Assembly (NCBI GenBank): GCA_002898915.1
Contig: BEHO01000010.1
Location: forward strand, 1-12,206
Length of the DNA stretch: 12,206 nt
From: a bacterium HR12
Lineage (GTDB): Bacteria; Actinomycetota; UBA4738; HRBIN12
Reading direction: 5' to 3'
The notes below the pieces were generated by a model that saw only the letters and a program-made list of their open reading frames with translations, did not search any database and was not told where the DNA came from. Position 1 is the stretch's first letter. Every line of letters begins with the position of its first letter. The translations under genes and the position numbers were made by a program. This document shows, in pieces, positions 1 through 7,179 of this stretch.

Positions 1-644
1 ACGATGAAGGGCTCGTTCTTCGCGATCTCCTCCGCGAGCGCGAGCGTCGCCGCCTCCAGCTCGGCGCGGGGGACGACCCGGTTCACGAGCCCGATCCGGA
101 GCGCCTCCTCCGCCGGGATGCGGTCCTCGCCGGTGAACAGGAGCTCCTTGGCCTTGCGCACGCCGACCACCCAGGGCAGGAACATCGAGACCACGCCGGA
201 GCCGAAGCGGATGTCCACGTACCCGAAGTACGCGTCGTCGGCGGCCACGGCGAGGTCGCAGGCGAGCATGAGGTCGGTCCCGCCCGCCAGGCAGTACGAG
301 TGGACGCTCGCGATGACCGGCTTCGGGTGGTCGAGGATCCGGAGCATCTGGTCCGTGGCGTGCCGGAGCTCGGCGTACCACGCGGCGGAGTCCTGCGCCC
401 CCGCCGCCGCGTCCTCCTTCAGGTCGTACCCCGCGCAGAACGCCCGGCCGGCCCCGCGCAGGACCAACACCGACACGGCGTCGTCCTCGGCCGCCTCGTC
501 CAGGGCGCCCATGAGCGCGTCCATCAGGGCCGCGTTCAGCGCGTTCAGGGACCGCGGCCGGTTGAGCGTGAGGAGCCGGACGGGACCGACGTCCTCGACG
601 AGCAGGACCGGCTCGGCCTCGGCGGGCGATCCGGAAGTTGCCAC
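1..644 (-). CDS. Enoyl-CoA hydratase/isomerase (crotonase) family protein, 3' end cut by window
   Basis: Crotonase-fold acyl-CoA enzyme, probably cytosolic; the exact reaction is not known. 214 codons are visible of a family length near 260, and the C-terminus lies left of the window. The GTG start at 644 is chosen because GAGGAGG lies 5 bases upstream (650-656). Seen in the protein: N-terminal strands ending in LNRP (27-30); the first oxyanion-hole segment FCAGYDLK (69-76); the second, CLAGGTDL (118-125); then ACDLAVAADDAYFGYVD to 144. Aligned by eye to rat mitochondrial enoyl-CoA hydratase, the two catalytic glutamates (Glu144 and Glu164) fall on Asp124 and Asp144, so standard hydratase chemistry is uncertain. 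It is divergent from potD across a 190-base control region. The family call is secure, the substrate is not. Confidence 0.9.
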   Translation of the reverse strand, partial: MATSGSPAEAEPVLLVEDVGPVRLLTLNRPRSLNALNAALMDALMGALDEAAEDDAVSVLVLRGAGRAFCAGYDLKEDAAAGAQDSAAWYAELRHATDQMLRILDHPKPVIASVHSYCLAGGTDLMLACDLAVAADDAYFGYVDIRFGSGVVSMFLPWVVGVRKAKELLFTGEDRIPAEEALRIGLVNRVVPRAELEAATLALAEEIAKNEPFI

Positions 645-673
645 GGAAGCCTCCTCGGGTCGAGACGCGCCGA

Positions 674-704
674 ATCATACATGGGCCCTTGAACCGAGCT
701 TCAA
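674..704 (-). promoter_or_regulatory. Candidate sigma70-type promoter of the crotonase gene
   Basis: Read on the minus strand, TTGAAG (699-704) and TATGAT (674-679) are separated by 19 bases. The -10 matches five of six consensus bases and the -35 matches four of six; the spacer is a little long. The expected transcription start, near 667, leaves a leader of about 23 bases carrying the GAGGAGG ribosome site. The AT-rich TATGAT stands out in this GC-rich region. Predicted from sequence only. Confidence 0.45.
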
Positions 705-705
705 G
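688..705. promoter_or_regulatory. Inverted repeat CTTGAA-N6-TTCAAG, candidate operator
   Basis: The two 6-base arms are perfect (688-693 and 700-705) with a 6-base spacer, the shape of a dimeric repressor site. It covers the proposed -35 and part of the spacer of the crotonase promoter, so a bound protein would block RNA polymerase. The regulator is not in the window. The repeat itself is seen; the operator role is inferred. Confidence 0.45.
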
Positions 706-754
706 AGGGGCAGGCGGCGACACCACCCGGGCTCGCGGGCGCCCGGCCGCTGGG

Positions 755-783
755 TTGCACGAGCGACGCTCGAGTGCTATGCA
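755..783 (+). promoter_or_regulatory. Candidate potD promoter with a palindrome in the spacer
   Basis: TTGCAC (755-760) and TATGCA (778-783) are 17 bases apart, and TGC just before the -10 makes an extended -10. Inside the spacer and touching the -35 is a perfect palindrome, CGAGCG-A-CGCTCG (760-772), a possible operator. The -10 is weak (three of six). The implied leader to the potD start is about 45 bases. Confidence 0.35.
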
Positions 784-834
784 CACGGTTTGTACGGCCG
801 CTCAAATCCGGAGCCACGACCCAGGGGAGGGGGC

Positions 835-2121
835 ATGAGACACCCGCGCGAGCGTTGGACCCCGCACATGAGCCGCCGCGAGTTCCTGCTGCGGTCGGCC
901 GGCACGGCGATCGCCCTGCCCAGCCTCTCGGCCATCCTCGCCGCGTGCGGACGCCGGCGGCCGGAGGGACCCGGCGGCGGGGAGGTTCCGGAGGTGCTGA
1001 TCGGGACCCCCGACAACCCGGTCGAACAGCCGATCTTCGACGACAACCCGCCGATCGAGTCGGGGCTCGAGCCCGAGCCCGGCCCCCTGCGCGTCTACAA
1101 CTGGGCCGACTACCTCTGGCCGAAGGTGCTGAAGGACTTCGCCAAGGAGTACGGCATCGAGTACGAGCCCGTCACCACCTTCTACAACGAGGAGGAGGCC
1201 ATCCGGAAGCTCCAGACGGGGGAGCTGAAGGTGGACGTGTGGTTCCCCACGGGCGAGGTCGTCTCCAAGGCGGTGGCGGGGAAGCTGATCCAGCCGCTGA
1301 ACCACGACTACATCCACAACCTGGAGAAGAACGTGTGGCCGTCCCTCGCCGACCCCTTCTACGACAAGGGCTCCCGGTACACGGTGCCGTACACGGTCTA
1401 CCAGACGGGGATCGGATGGCGGACCGACATGGTGGACTCGGCCGACATCCTCGAGGCCGAGAACCCGTGGGACGTGTTCTGGAACCCCAAGTACAAGGGC
1501 ATCGCCGGCCTGTACGACGACTTCGAGGAAGCGCTCGCCGCGGCGGCCTACCGCCTGGGGTTCGATCCCTACGAGGAGGACCCCCAGCGGATCATGGAGG
1601 CCGCCGACGCGCTCATCGAGCTCGTGGACCTCATGAACATCCGCTACACGATCGACGGGGCCTACGCCAAGCTCCCGGAGGGGAAGTTCGGGGTGCACCA
1701 GGCGTGGTCGGGCGACATGGTCGCGACCTGGTGGTACTACCCGGAGGGCGACGACCCCAGCACGGCCCAGTACCTCTGGCCGCCGAAGGCGCCGAACCCC
1801 GCTCGGGGGAACATCGCCAACGACTGCATCGCGATCGTCCGGGGAGCCGAGCACCCCGTGCTCGCCCACCACTTCCTCAACTTCATGCTCGACGAGAAGC
1901 ACGCCCTGGACAACTTCAGCTGGGTCGGGTACCAGCCCCCCCAGAACGGCATCGATCCGGACCGTCTGGTGGAGGAGGGGTACGTGAAGCCCTGGCTGAA
2001 GTCGGCCGTCATCCAGAAGGAGGACTTCGACGCGGCCATGGGCGTCATCCCCCGTCAGCTCGCTCCGGAGGAAGAGGAGGTTTGGCTCCAGGCGTGGCAG
2101 CGGGTCCAGGCGGGAGCGTGA
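835..2121 (+). CDS. potD: Spermidine/putrescine-type ABC transporter substrate-binding lipoprotein (PotD family)
   Basis: Extracytoplasmic binding protein that should deliver a small cationic amine to the PotBC permease. 428 residues. The ATG at 835 follows AGGGGAGGGGG; the next ATG, at 868, has no ribosome site. Twin-arginine motif SRREFLLR (13-20), a hydrophobic stretch, then lipobox ILAAC with Cys38: a Tat-exported lipoprotein. A Pro/Glu-rich linker (about 39-84) leads to the binding domain, which opens with RVYNWADYLWP. Aligned by eye to E. coli PotD, the ligand residues Trp34, Tyr37, Asp168, Glu171, Trp229, Asp257 and Tyr293 have counterparts at W90, Y93, D229, E232, W291, D330 and Y366. 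Tyr85 and Trp255 are replaced by E141 and A328. First gene of potDBC. Family call strong; exact ligand unknown. Confidence 0.93.
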   Translation: MRHPRERWTPHMSRREFLLRSAGTAIALPSLSAILAACGRRRPEGPGGGEVPEVLIGTPDNPVEQPIFDDNPPIESGLEPEPGPLRVYNWADYLWPKVLKDFAKEYGIEYEPVTTFYNEEEAIRKLQTGELKVDVWFPTGEVVSKAVAGKLIQPLNHDYIHNLEKNVWPSLADPFYDKGSRYTVPYTVYQTGIGWRTDMVDSADILEAENPWDVFWNPKYKGIAGLYDDFEEALAAAAYRLGFDPYEEDPQRIMEAADALIELVDLMNIRYTIDGAYAKLPEGKFGVHQAWSGDMVATWWYYPEGDDPSTAQYLWPPKAPNPARGNIANDCIAIVRGAEHPVLAHHFLNFMLDEKHALDNFSWVGYQPPQNGIDPDRLVEEGYVKPWLKSAVIQKEDFDAAMGVIPRQLAPEEEEVWLQAWQRVQAGA

Positions 2122-2147
2122 TGGCCCTTCGGGATCCCGGTCGCTGA
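2121..2147 (+). other. Possible 8-codon ORF coupling potD to potB
   Basis: ATG at 2121 shares its A with the potD stop (TGATG), follows GGGAG at 2112-2116, encodes MALRDPGR and stops at 2147, 15 bases before the potB ATG. It is too short to be a protein gene with confidence. It could carry ribosomes to potB, which has no Shine-Dalgarno of its own. Speculative. Confidence 0.2.
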
Positions 2148-2162
2148 GCTCCCTCGTCACCG

Positions 2163-3083
2163 ATGCCCAAGCGGGAAGGGGGGGTCGTCGGCGAGCACCG
2201 CTCGCTGTGGCCGGCGCTGGCGGCGCCGGGCGTGGCGTGGCTCGTGCTGTTCTTCCTCGCGCCCTTCTACGCGATCTTCGCCGTCGCGATGGGCACGATC
2301 GACCCGATCTTCCTCCAGCCGCAGCCGGAGTGGAACCCGTACTTCTGGGACCCGTCGGCCTTCCGGGACGTGTTCCGGGAGATCTTCACCGGCGGCGCGC
2401 TCGGTGACACGTTCGTGCGGACGATCGCCTACGTCGGGGCGGCGTCCACGCTCTGCATCCTCATCGGGTACCCGGTCGCGTACTACGTGGCGCGGCGCGC
2501 GGGACGGTGGAAGGGGCTCCTGCTCCTGCTCATGCTGGCGCCCTTCTGGATCAACTACCTGATGCGGATGCTGGCCTGGGTGAACCTGCTGGACGTGGAC
2601 GGCCAGCTGAACCGCCTGCTGGTCGCGCTCGGCCTGTTGCCGGAGCCGCGGGACTGGCTGGCCGGCCACCACGAGACCGTCATCCTCGGCCTCGTGTACG
2701 GCTACCTCCCCTGGTTCATCCTGCCGCTGTACGCGGCCCTGGACCGGATCGATCAGAACGTGCTGGAGGCGGCGAGGGACCTCGGCGCCAGCCCCTTCAA
2801 GGCGTTCCTGCGCGTCACCCTGCCGCTCTCGCGCCAGGGGATCCTCGCCGGCACCGTGCTGATCATGCTCCCCATGTTCGGCGACTACTACACGCCGAAC
2901 CTCCTCTCCGGGTCGCCCCGGACGCGGATGATCGGGAACTGGATCGACTTCTTCGTGAACTCCACGGTGAGCGCGGGCGGGCAGGGGGCCGCGCTCACCA
3001 TCGTGCTGATGCTGTTCGTGGCGCTGCTGATGGTCTACTACCTGGTCAGCGTGGCCCGGGCCACGCGGGAGGCGAAGGCGTGA
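2163..3083 (+). CDS. potB: Polyamine-type ABC transporter permease, PotB family
   Basis: Inner-membrane permease subunit that pairs with PotC to form the channel. 306 residues, usual for the family. About six membrane segments: roughly 17-40, 86-110, 117-141, 171-195, 225-245 and 275-296. The EAA loop that docks on the ATPase reads EAARDLGASPFKAFLRVTLP, starting at residue 202. The ATG at 2163 is the only possible start, because an in-frame TGA lies at 2145-2147. No ribosome site is visible in front of it (2148-2162 is pyrimidine-rich), so translation may depend on coupling to potD 42 bases upstream. It overlaps potC by four bases (GTGA). Confident call. Confidence 0.93.
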   Translation: MPKREGGVVGEHRSLWPALAAPGVAWLVLFFLAPFYAIFAVAMGTIDPIFLQPQPEWNPYFWDPSAFRDVFREIFTGGALGDTFVRTIAYVGAASTLCILIGYPVAYYVARRAGRWKGLLLLLMLAPFWINYLMRMLAWVNLLDVDGQLNRLLVALGLLPEPRDWLAGHHETVILGLVYGYLPWFILPLYAALDRIDQNVLEAARDLGASPFKAFLRVTLPLSRQGILAGTVLIMLPMFGDYYTPNLLSGSPRTRMIGNWIDFFVNSTVSAGGQGAALTIVLMLFVALLMVYYLVSVARATREAKA

Positions 3084-4006
3084 GCGCCGAGGCGGTCGTG
3101 GCGCGCCCCAGGCCCGGGATCCTCACCCGCCTCCGCGGGTGGCTGGCGAACCCGTGGGCGCAGCCGCGCGCCCTGGCCGTCTTCACCTGGCTGTACATCG
3201 CCTGGTCGCTGATCCCGGTGGCCATCGCCGTGCAGTTCTCCTTCAACGCCGGGCGCTCGCGGAGCACGTGGCAGGGCTTCTCGCTGCGGTGGTACATCTC
3301 GGATCCCGACCTCTCGGTCCTCCACGACCCGTCGCTGCGCATGTCCCTGATCCAGAGCCTGCGCCTGGCCGGCCTCACGATGCTCGTCGCCACGCCGATC
3401 GGCGTGGCCCTCGCGCTCGGGCTCGCGCGCTGGCGGGGTCGGGCGGCCCAGGCCGCCAACTTCCTCATGCTGTTCCCGCTCGTCACCCCGGAGATCGTGA
3501 TGGGCGTCTCGCTGTTCCTGGTCTTCACGTACCTGTACGACTTCATCCCCCTCGGCACGTGGGCGCAGTTCCTCGGCCACGTGACGTTCTCGATCTCCTT
3601 CGTGGTGGTGATCATCCGGGGACGCCTGTTCGCGATCGGGCGGGACTATGAGGAGGCGGCGATGGACCTCGGGGCCTCCCAGGTCGAGGCGCTCCGGCGG
3701 GTCCTCCTGCCGATGCTCGCCCCCGCCATCTTCGCGAGCTTCATGATCGTCTTCGCCCTGTCCATCGACGACTTCGTGATCAGCCAGTTCCTGGCGACGG
3801 GGGCCGAGACGATCACGATCCCGGTGCGCCTGTACTCGACCGCCCGGCTCGCCCCCTCCCCCGCCCTCAACGCCCTCGCGAGCCTCATGCTCTTCGCCAC
3901 GCTCCTCGCGATCACGATGGCGGGGCTGTTCCTCCGGATCGCGCGCCGCCGTCAGGCCGCTCGCGGTGGCTCGGCCGTCCAGGACCTGGCGCGCCTGGAG
4001 TTCTGA
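3080..4006 (+). CDS. potC: Polyamine-type ABC transporter permease, PotC family
   Basis: Second permease subunit of the importer. 308 residues from the GTG at 3080, which overlaps the potB stop as GTGA and has GGGAGG at 3067-3072, a classic translational-coupling layout. The N-terminal tail is longer than usual: about 30 Arg/Pro-rich residues before the first membrane segment (about 30-52). Further segments lie near 96-116, 124-150, 166-182, 212-234 and 262-286. EAA loop: EAAMDLGASQVEALRRVLLP, starting at 192. SIDDFVIS (228-235) matches the PotC-typical S-x-DDFV motif. It ends 6 bases before the convergent end of potA. Confident call. Confidence 0.93.
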   Translation: MSAEAVVARPRPGILTRLRGWLANPWAQPRALAVFTWLYIAWSLIPVAIAVQFSFNAGRSRSTWQGFSLRWYISDPDLSVLHDPSLRMSLIQSLRLAGLTMLVATPIGVALALGLARWRGRAAQAANFLMLFPLVTPEIVMGVSLFLVFTYLYDFIPLGTWAQFLGHVTFSISFVVVIIRGRLFAIGRDYEEAAMDLGASQVEALRRVLLPMLAPAIFASFMIVFALSIDDFVISQFLATGAETITIPVRLYSTARLAPSPALNALASLMLFATLLAITMAGLFLRIARRRQAARGGSAVQDLARLEF

Positions 4007-4012
4007 CGGGGC

Positions 4013-5146
4013 TCAGCCCGCCGTGACGCCGGCCTCCGCCTCCTCGCCCGCGTAGGCGGCCTGGGGACCGGTGTCGACGAGCACGCGGAGCGCCTCCGCC
4101 GGCAGGTGCACCGCGACCGGCGTCCCCTGCTGGAAGGGGAGCTGGGTGCCGGCGTTCTGGATCCAGACCTGGAGGGTGTGGCCGGACGCGACGTGCACGA
4201 TGACCTGGAGCGTCGAGCCGACGTAGACGACCCGCTCCACCATCCCGGGGACCCGGTTCTCGCCCGTCGAGCCGTGCTCCTCCAGTCGGATCCGCTCGGG
4301 TCGGATCGTCACCTTCACGGGGCCCCGGGCGTGCACGTCGCCCTTGGCGGCCACCACCTCGAACTCGCCCAGGCGGACCCGGGCGCGCCCATCGGGCGTC
4401 CCTCCCTCGCACCGGGCGTCCATGAGGTTCGAGACGCCGAGGAAGTCCGCGACGTAGGCGGTGGCCGGCTCCTCGTAGACCTCGGCCGGGGTGCCCACCT
4501 GCTCCACCCGGCCGTTGCTCATCACGGCCAGGCGGTCGGACATCGTGAGCGCCTCCTCCTGGTCGTGGGTCACGTAGATGAAGGTGATCCCGACCTCCTG
4601 CTGGAGGCTCTTCAGCTCGATCTGAAGGGCCTTCCGCAGCTTCGCGTCGAGGGCGCCGAGGGGCTCGTCGAGCAGGAGCACCGCGGGGTTCAGGACGAGC
4701 GCCCGGGCCAGCGCCACCCGCTGCTGCTGCCCGCCGGACAGCTGCGACGGACGGCGCTTCTCGAAGCCCTCCAGGCGCACCAGGGCGAGGGCGTCCGCCA
4801 CCCGCTTGCGCGCCTCCGCCTTCGTCACGTTCTTGTAGCGGAGGCCGAACCCGACGTTCTCCTCCACCGTCAGGTGCGGGAAGAGCGCGTAGTTCTGGAA
4901 GACCGTGTTCACGTTGCGCTTGTGGGGCGGGGTCTGGGCCATGTCCACGCCGTCGAGGAGAATCTGGCCCTCGTCGGGCCGCTCGAAGCCGGCGATGCAG
5001 CGCAGCGTGGTGGTCTTCCCGCAGCCCGAGGGGCCGAGCAGCGAGAAGAACTCGCCCGGCGGCATGTCGAGGTTGATCCCGGCGACCGCCGTGACGTCGC
5101 CGAAGCGCTTCACCAGATCGACGAGGACGACCTCTCCACCCGCCAT
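4013..5146 (-). CDS. potA: Polyamine-type ABC transporter ATP-binding protein, PotA family
   Basis: Cytosolic ATPase that powers PotBC. 377 residues from the ATG at 5146. An in-frame GTG at 5167 would add seven residues; neither start has a clear ribosome site, and 5146 gives the usual PotA N-terminus. Walker A GPSGCGKTT (38-46), Q-loop Gln84, signature LSGGQQQR (136-143), Walker B VLLLDEP (156-162), D-loop GALD, H-loop His194 in YVTHDQEEA. A C-terminal TOBE-type regulatory domain spans about 240-355, with the usual IRPERI at 281-286. All ATPase motifs are intact. It lies on the strand opposite potDBC, convergent with potC, and 68 bases downstream of the aldehyde dehydrogenase gene, with which it may be cotranscribed. 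Confidence 0.93.
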   Translation of the reverse strand: MAGGEVVLVDLVKRFGDVTAVAGINLDMPPGEFFSLLGPSGCGKTTTLRCIAGFERPDEGQILLDGVDMAQTPPHKRNVNTVFQNYALFPHLTVEENVGFGLRYKNVTKAEARKRVADALALVRLEGFEKRRPSQLSGGQQQRVALARALVLNPAVLLLDEPLGALDAKLRKALQIELKSLQQEVGITFIYVTHDQEEALTMSDRLAVMSNGRVEQVGTPAEVYEEPATAYVADFLGVSNLMDARCEGGTPDGRARVRLGEFEVVAAKGDVHARGPVKVTIRPERIRLEEHGSTGENRVPGMVERVVYVGSTLQVIVHVASGHTLQVWIQNAGTQLPFQQGTPVAVHLPAEALRVLVDTGPQAAYAGEEAEAGVTAG

Positions 5147-5214
5147 GCAGGGCGCAGGATAGCGCACCCGTCAAGCCTTTGCATGGCCGTTCAAGCGCCG
5201 CGCAACCGGCGAGC

Positions 5215-6666
5215 TCAGCCCCCGAGTTCCACGTACACGTGCTTGGTCTCGAGGAAGTCCTCCAGGCCCGCCTCGCCGAGCTCGCGGCCGATCCCCGAGC
5301 GCTTGTAGCCGCCCCAGGGCGCCTCCACCGGCGCGGCCTGGGTCCCGTTGATCCAGACCGTCCCCACCCGGAGCGCCCGGGCCACGGTGATGGCCTTGGT
5401 GATGTCCCGGGTCCAGATCGCCGCGGCCAGCCCGTACTCGTTGTCGTTCGCGAGCCGCACGACCTCCTCGACCTCCGTGAACGGGATCACCGTCATGACG
5501 GGACCGAAGATCTCCTCCCGGGCGATCGTGAGGTCGTTCGTGGCGTCCGCGAAGATCGTCGGCGGCACGAAGTACCCGCCCGACAGACGCGGGTCGGTCG
5601 GGCGCTCGCCCTGCGCGGCGAGGCGCGCCTCCTCCATGCCGATCGCGATGTAGCGCTCGACGCGATCCCGCTGCTCGCGCGAGACGAGTGGCCCCATCGT
5701 CGTCGCCTCCTCGAGCGGGTCGCCGAGCCGGACCTTCCGCGCGTGCTCGGCCATGGCCGCGAGGGCGTCGTCGTAGATCCGCCGCTCGACGAACACGCGG
5801 CTGCCGGCCGAGCAGATCTCGCCCTGGTTCCAGAAGACCCCGTTGCAGGAGCCCTCGACCGCGGCGGCGAAGTCGGCGTCGGCGAAGACGATGTTCGGCG
5901 ACTTCCCGCCGAGCTCGAGCGTCACCCGCTTCAGCGTGTCGGCCGCCGAGCGCATGATGATCTGCCCGACCTCCTTCGACCCGGTGAACGAGACCTTGTC
6001 CACCTTGGGGCTCGCGACGAGCGGCGCCCCCGCGGTCTCCCCGAAGCCGGTCACCACGTTCAGGACGCCCGGCGGCAGGCCCGCCTCCTCGAGGATCTTG
6101 GGCAGCTCGAGGCAGGTGAGCGGGGTCTGCTCCGGCGGCTTCAGCACGAACGTGCAGCCGGCCGCGAGGGCCGCCGCCACCTTCTGCGCCGCCTGGAGCA
6201 ACGGGTAGTTCCAGGGCGTGATGCCGGCCGCCACCCCCACCGGCTCCTTCACCACGATCGAGAGCGCCTCGGGTCCGACCGGCGGGACGTCGCCCCGGAT
6301 CTTCGTCGCCCACCCGCCGTAGTACTCGAAGCAGTAGGCGACCTCGGCGATGTCGTCGCGGGCCTCGGCGATCGGCTTGCCGCTGTCGAGGGCCTCCATC
6401 CGCGCGAGCCGCTCGGACTCCCGGTGCACGATCTCGGCCGCCCGGAGCAGGATCCGGCCGCGCTCGCGCTCCGGCGTCCCCGGCCACCACATGCCCTCGT
6501 CGAAGGCTCGGCGTGCGGCGTCGATGGCCCGCTCGACGTCGGGGGCCTTGGAGTCCGGCGCGGTCGCGATCACCTCGCCCGTCGCGGGGTTCACGACCTC
6601 GAACCTGCCCCCGTCGGCCGCCTCCTCCCACGGGCCGTCGATGTGGTTGCGCAGCGTCTCGACCAC
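5215..6666 (-). CDS. NAD(P)+-dependent aldehyde dehydrogenase, betaine-aldehyde/aminoaldehyde type
   Basis: Oxidises an aldehyde to its acid with NAD(P)+ in the cytosol. 483 residues, full length. GTG start at 6666, with GGGAGGG at 6673-6679. Cofactor site ITPWNYP (149-155, Asn153) and LKPPEQ (Lys176); FTGS (227-230); general base Glu251 in LELGGKSPN; nucleophile Cys285 in GEICSAGSR; EEIFGPV with Glu385. The C-terminus (APWGGYKRSGIGREL, then GLEDFLETKHVYVEL) resembles GbsA/BADH and aminoaldehyde dehydrogenases. Next to a polyamine-type importer, gamma-aminobutyraldehyde, another aminoaldehyde or betaine aldehyde is the likely substrate; that is inference. Family call very secure. Confidence 0.93.
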   Translation of the reverse strand: MVETLRNHIDGPWEEAADGGRFEVVNPATGEVIATAPDSKAPDVERAIDAARRAFDEGMWWPGTPERERGRILLRAAEIVHRESERLARMEALDSGKPIAEARDDIAEVAYCFEYYGGWATKIRGDVPPVGPEALSIVVKEPVGVAAGITPWNYPLLQAAQKVAAALAAGCTFVLKPPEQTPLTCLELPKILEEAGLPPGVLNVVTGFGETAGAPLVASPKVDKVSFTGSKEVGQIIMRSAADTLKRVTLELGGKSPNIVFADADFAAAVEGSCNGVFWNQGEICSAGSRVFVERRIYDDALAAMAEHARKVRLGDPLEEATTMGPLVSREQRDRVERYIAIGMEEARLAAQGERPTDPRLSGGYFVPPTIFADATNDLTIAREEIFGPVMTVIPFTEVEEVVRLANDNEYGLAAAIWTRDITKAITVARALRVGTVWINGTQAAPVEAPWGGYKRSGIGRELGEAGLEDFLETKHVYVELGG

Positions 6667-6733
6667 GGATGACCCTCCCGGCGTCGTCTCGGTGTCCGGG
6701 AAGGCTACCGGGCGGGGGCGGGTCGCGTCGCGG

Positions 6734-7024
6734 CTAGGGCTCGAAGCTCACCCACGCGCCGTCGGTCCACTCCGGGTCGGCCTCGAGCAGCGCTCGGTAC
6801 CGCAGGTAGCGCTCGTGCATAGCGGGGTCGTCGGCGTTGCGGCGGTACGACGCCTCGTCGTCGAAGAACACCGAGATGATGACCTCGTCGTTCCACTCGT
6901 CCGGGATCAGCAGGTGGCTCGAGCGGAACCCCGGGATCCCCGGGTAGTCCTCGGCGCCGAGTTCCCGCTGGAGCGCCTCCAGGTTCTCCCGCTTGACCTT
7001 CATCCGTGCGACGGTTCCGTACAC
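6734..7024 (-). CDS. Small ABM-like (antibiotic biosynthesis monooxygenase superfamily) protein
   Basis: 96 residues, the size of single-domain dimeric alpha/beta-barrel proteins of the ABM superfamily. GTG start at 7024 behind a strong purine tract (GAGGAGGGGAGG, complement of 7027-7038). The pattern fits the fold: a first strand MYGTVARMKV, a helix about 14-24, PGIPGFRSSHLL, then strand DEVIISVFFDD and helix EASYRRNADDP. Members may be small oxygenases, heme-binding proteins or have no known activity, and no catalytic residue can be assigned here. It lies 67 bases upstream of the aldehyde dehydrogenase on the same strand and may be first in an ABM-ALDH-potA operon. It ends in TAG. Confidence 0.7.
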   Translation of the reverse strand: MYGTVARMKVKRENLEALQRELGAEDYPGIPGFRSSHLLIPDEWNDEVIISVFFDDEASYRRNADDPAMHERYLRYRALLEADPEWTDGAWVSFEP

Positions 7025-7179
7025 GGCCTCCCCTCCTCATCCGCGGGCTCCGTCGGAAGGGGCAAGCATACGCCCATCGCGGTCTCCCCACATCGCCGTC
7101 AGCCGCGCCTCCCGGACGTCCGACGGACGAGCCGCTCGCGGTCACGGATCGCGACGACGACCCGCGACGGCGGGATGAG

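Noticed and set aside
4..2121. A 705-codon open frame on the plus strand that runs into potD.
   Set aside because: Its first 277 codons are antisense to the crotonase gene and the intergenic region, with Ser/Arg/Ala-rich composition. Only the part from 835 has a ribosome site, signal peptide and family similarity.
4005..4025. A bulged hairpin over the potC/potA convergent stops (ACGG-GGC-TCA-GCC-CG-CCGT).
   Set aside because: Short stem with a two-base bulge, a three-base loop and no T-run; not convincing as a bidirectional terminator.
3912..5174. A 420-codon minus-strand frame overlapping potA.
   Set aside because: It is a frame-shifted shadow of potA: composition dominated by Arg, Gly and Pro, while the potA frame carries every ATPase motif.
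7064..7093. A TATGCT -10-like box on the minus strand upstream of the ABM-like gene.
   Set aside because: The hexamer 17 bases further upstream (ATGTGG) matches the -35 consensus poorly; the distance to the start is plausible but the promoter is not supported.
7128..7138. CGAGC-C-GCTCG palindrome in the 155-base gap between the ABM-like and DUF3054 genes.
   Set aside because: Short, all GC-rich, expected by chance in this composition, and placed downstream of DUF3054 rather than at a promoter.
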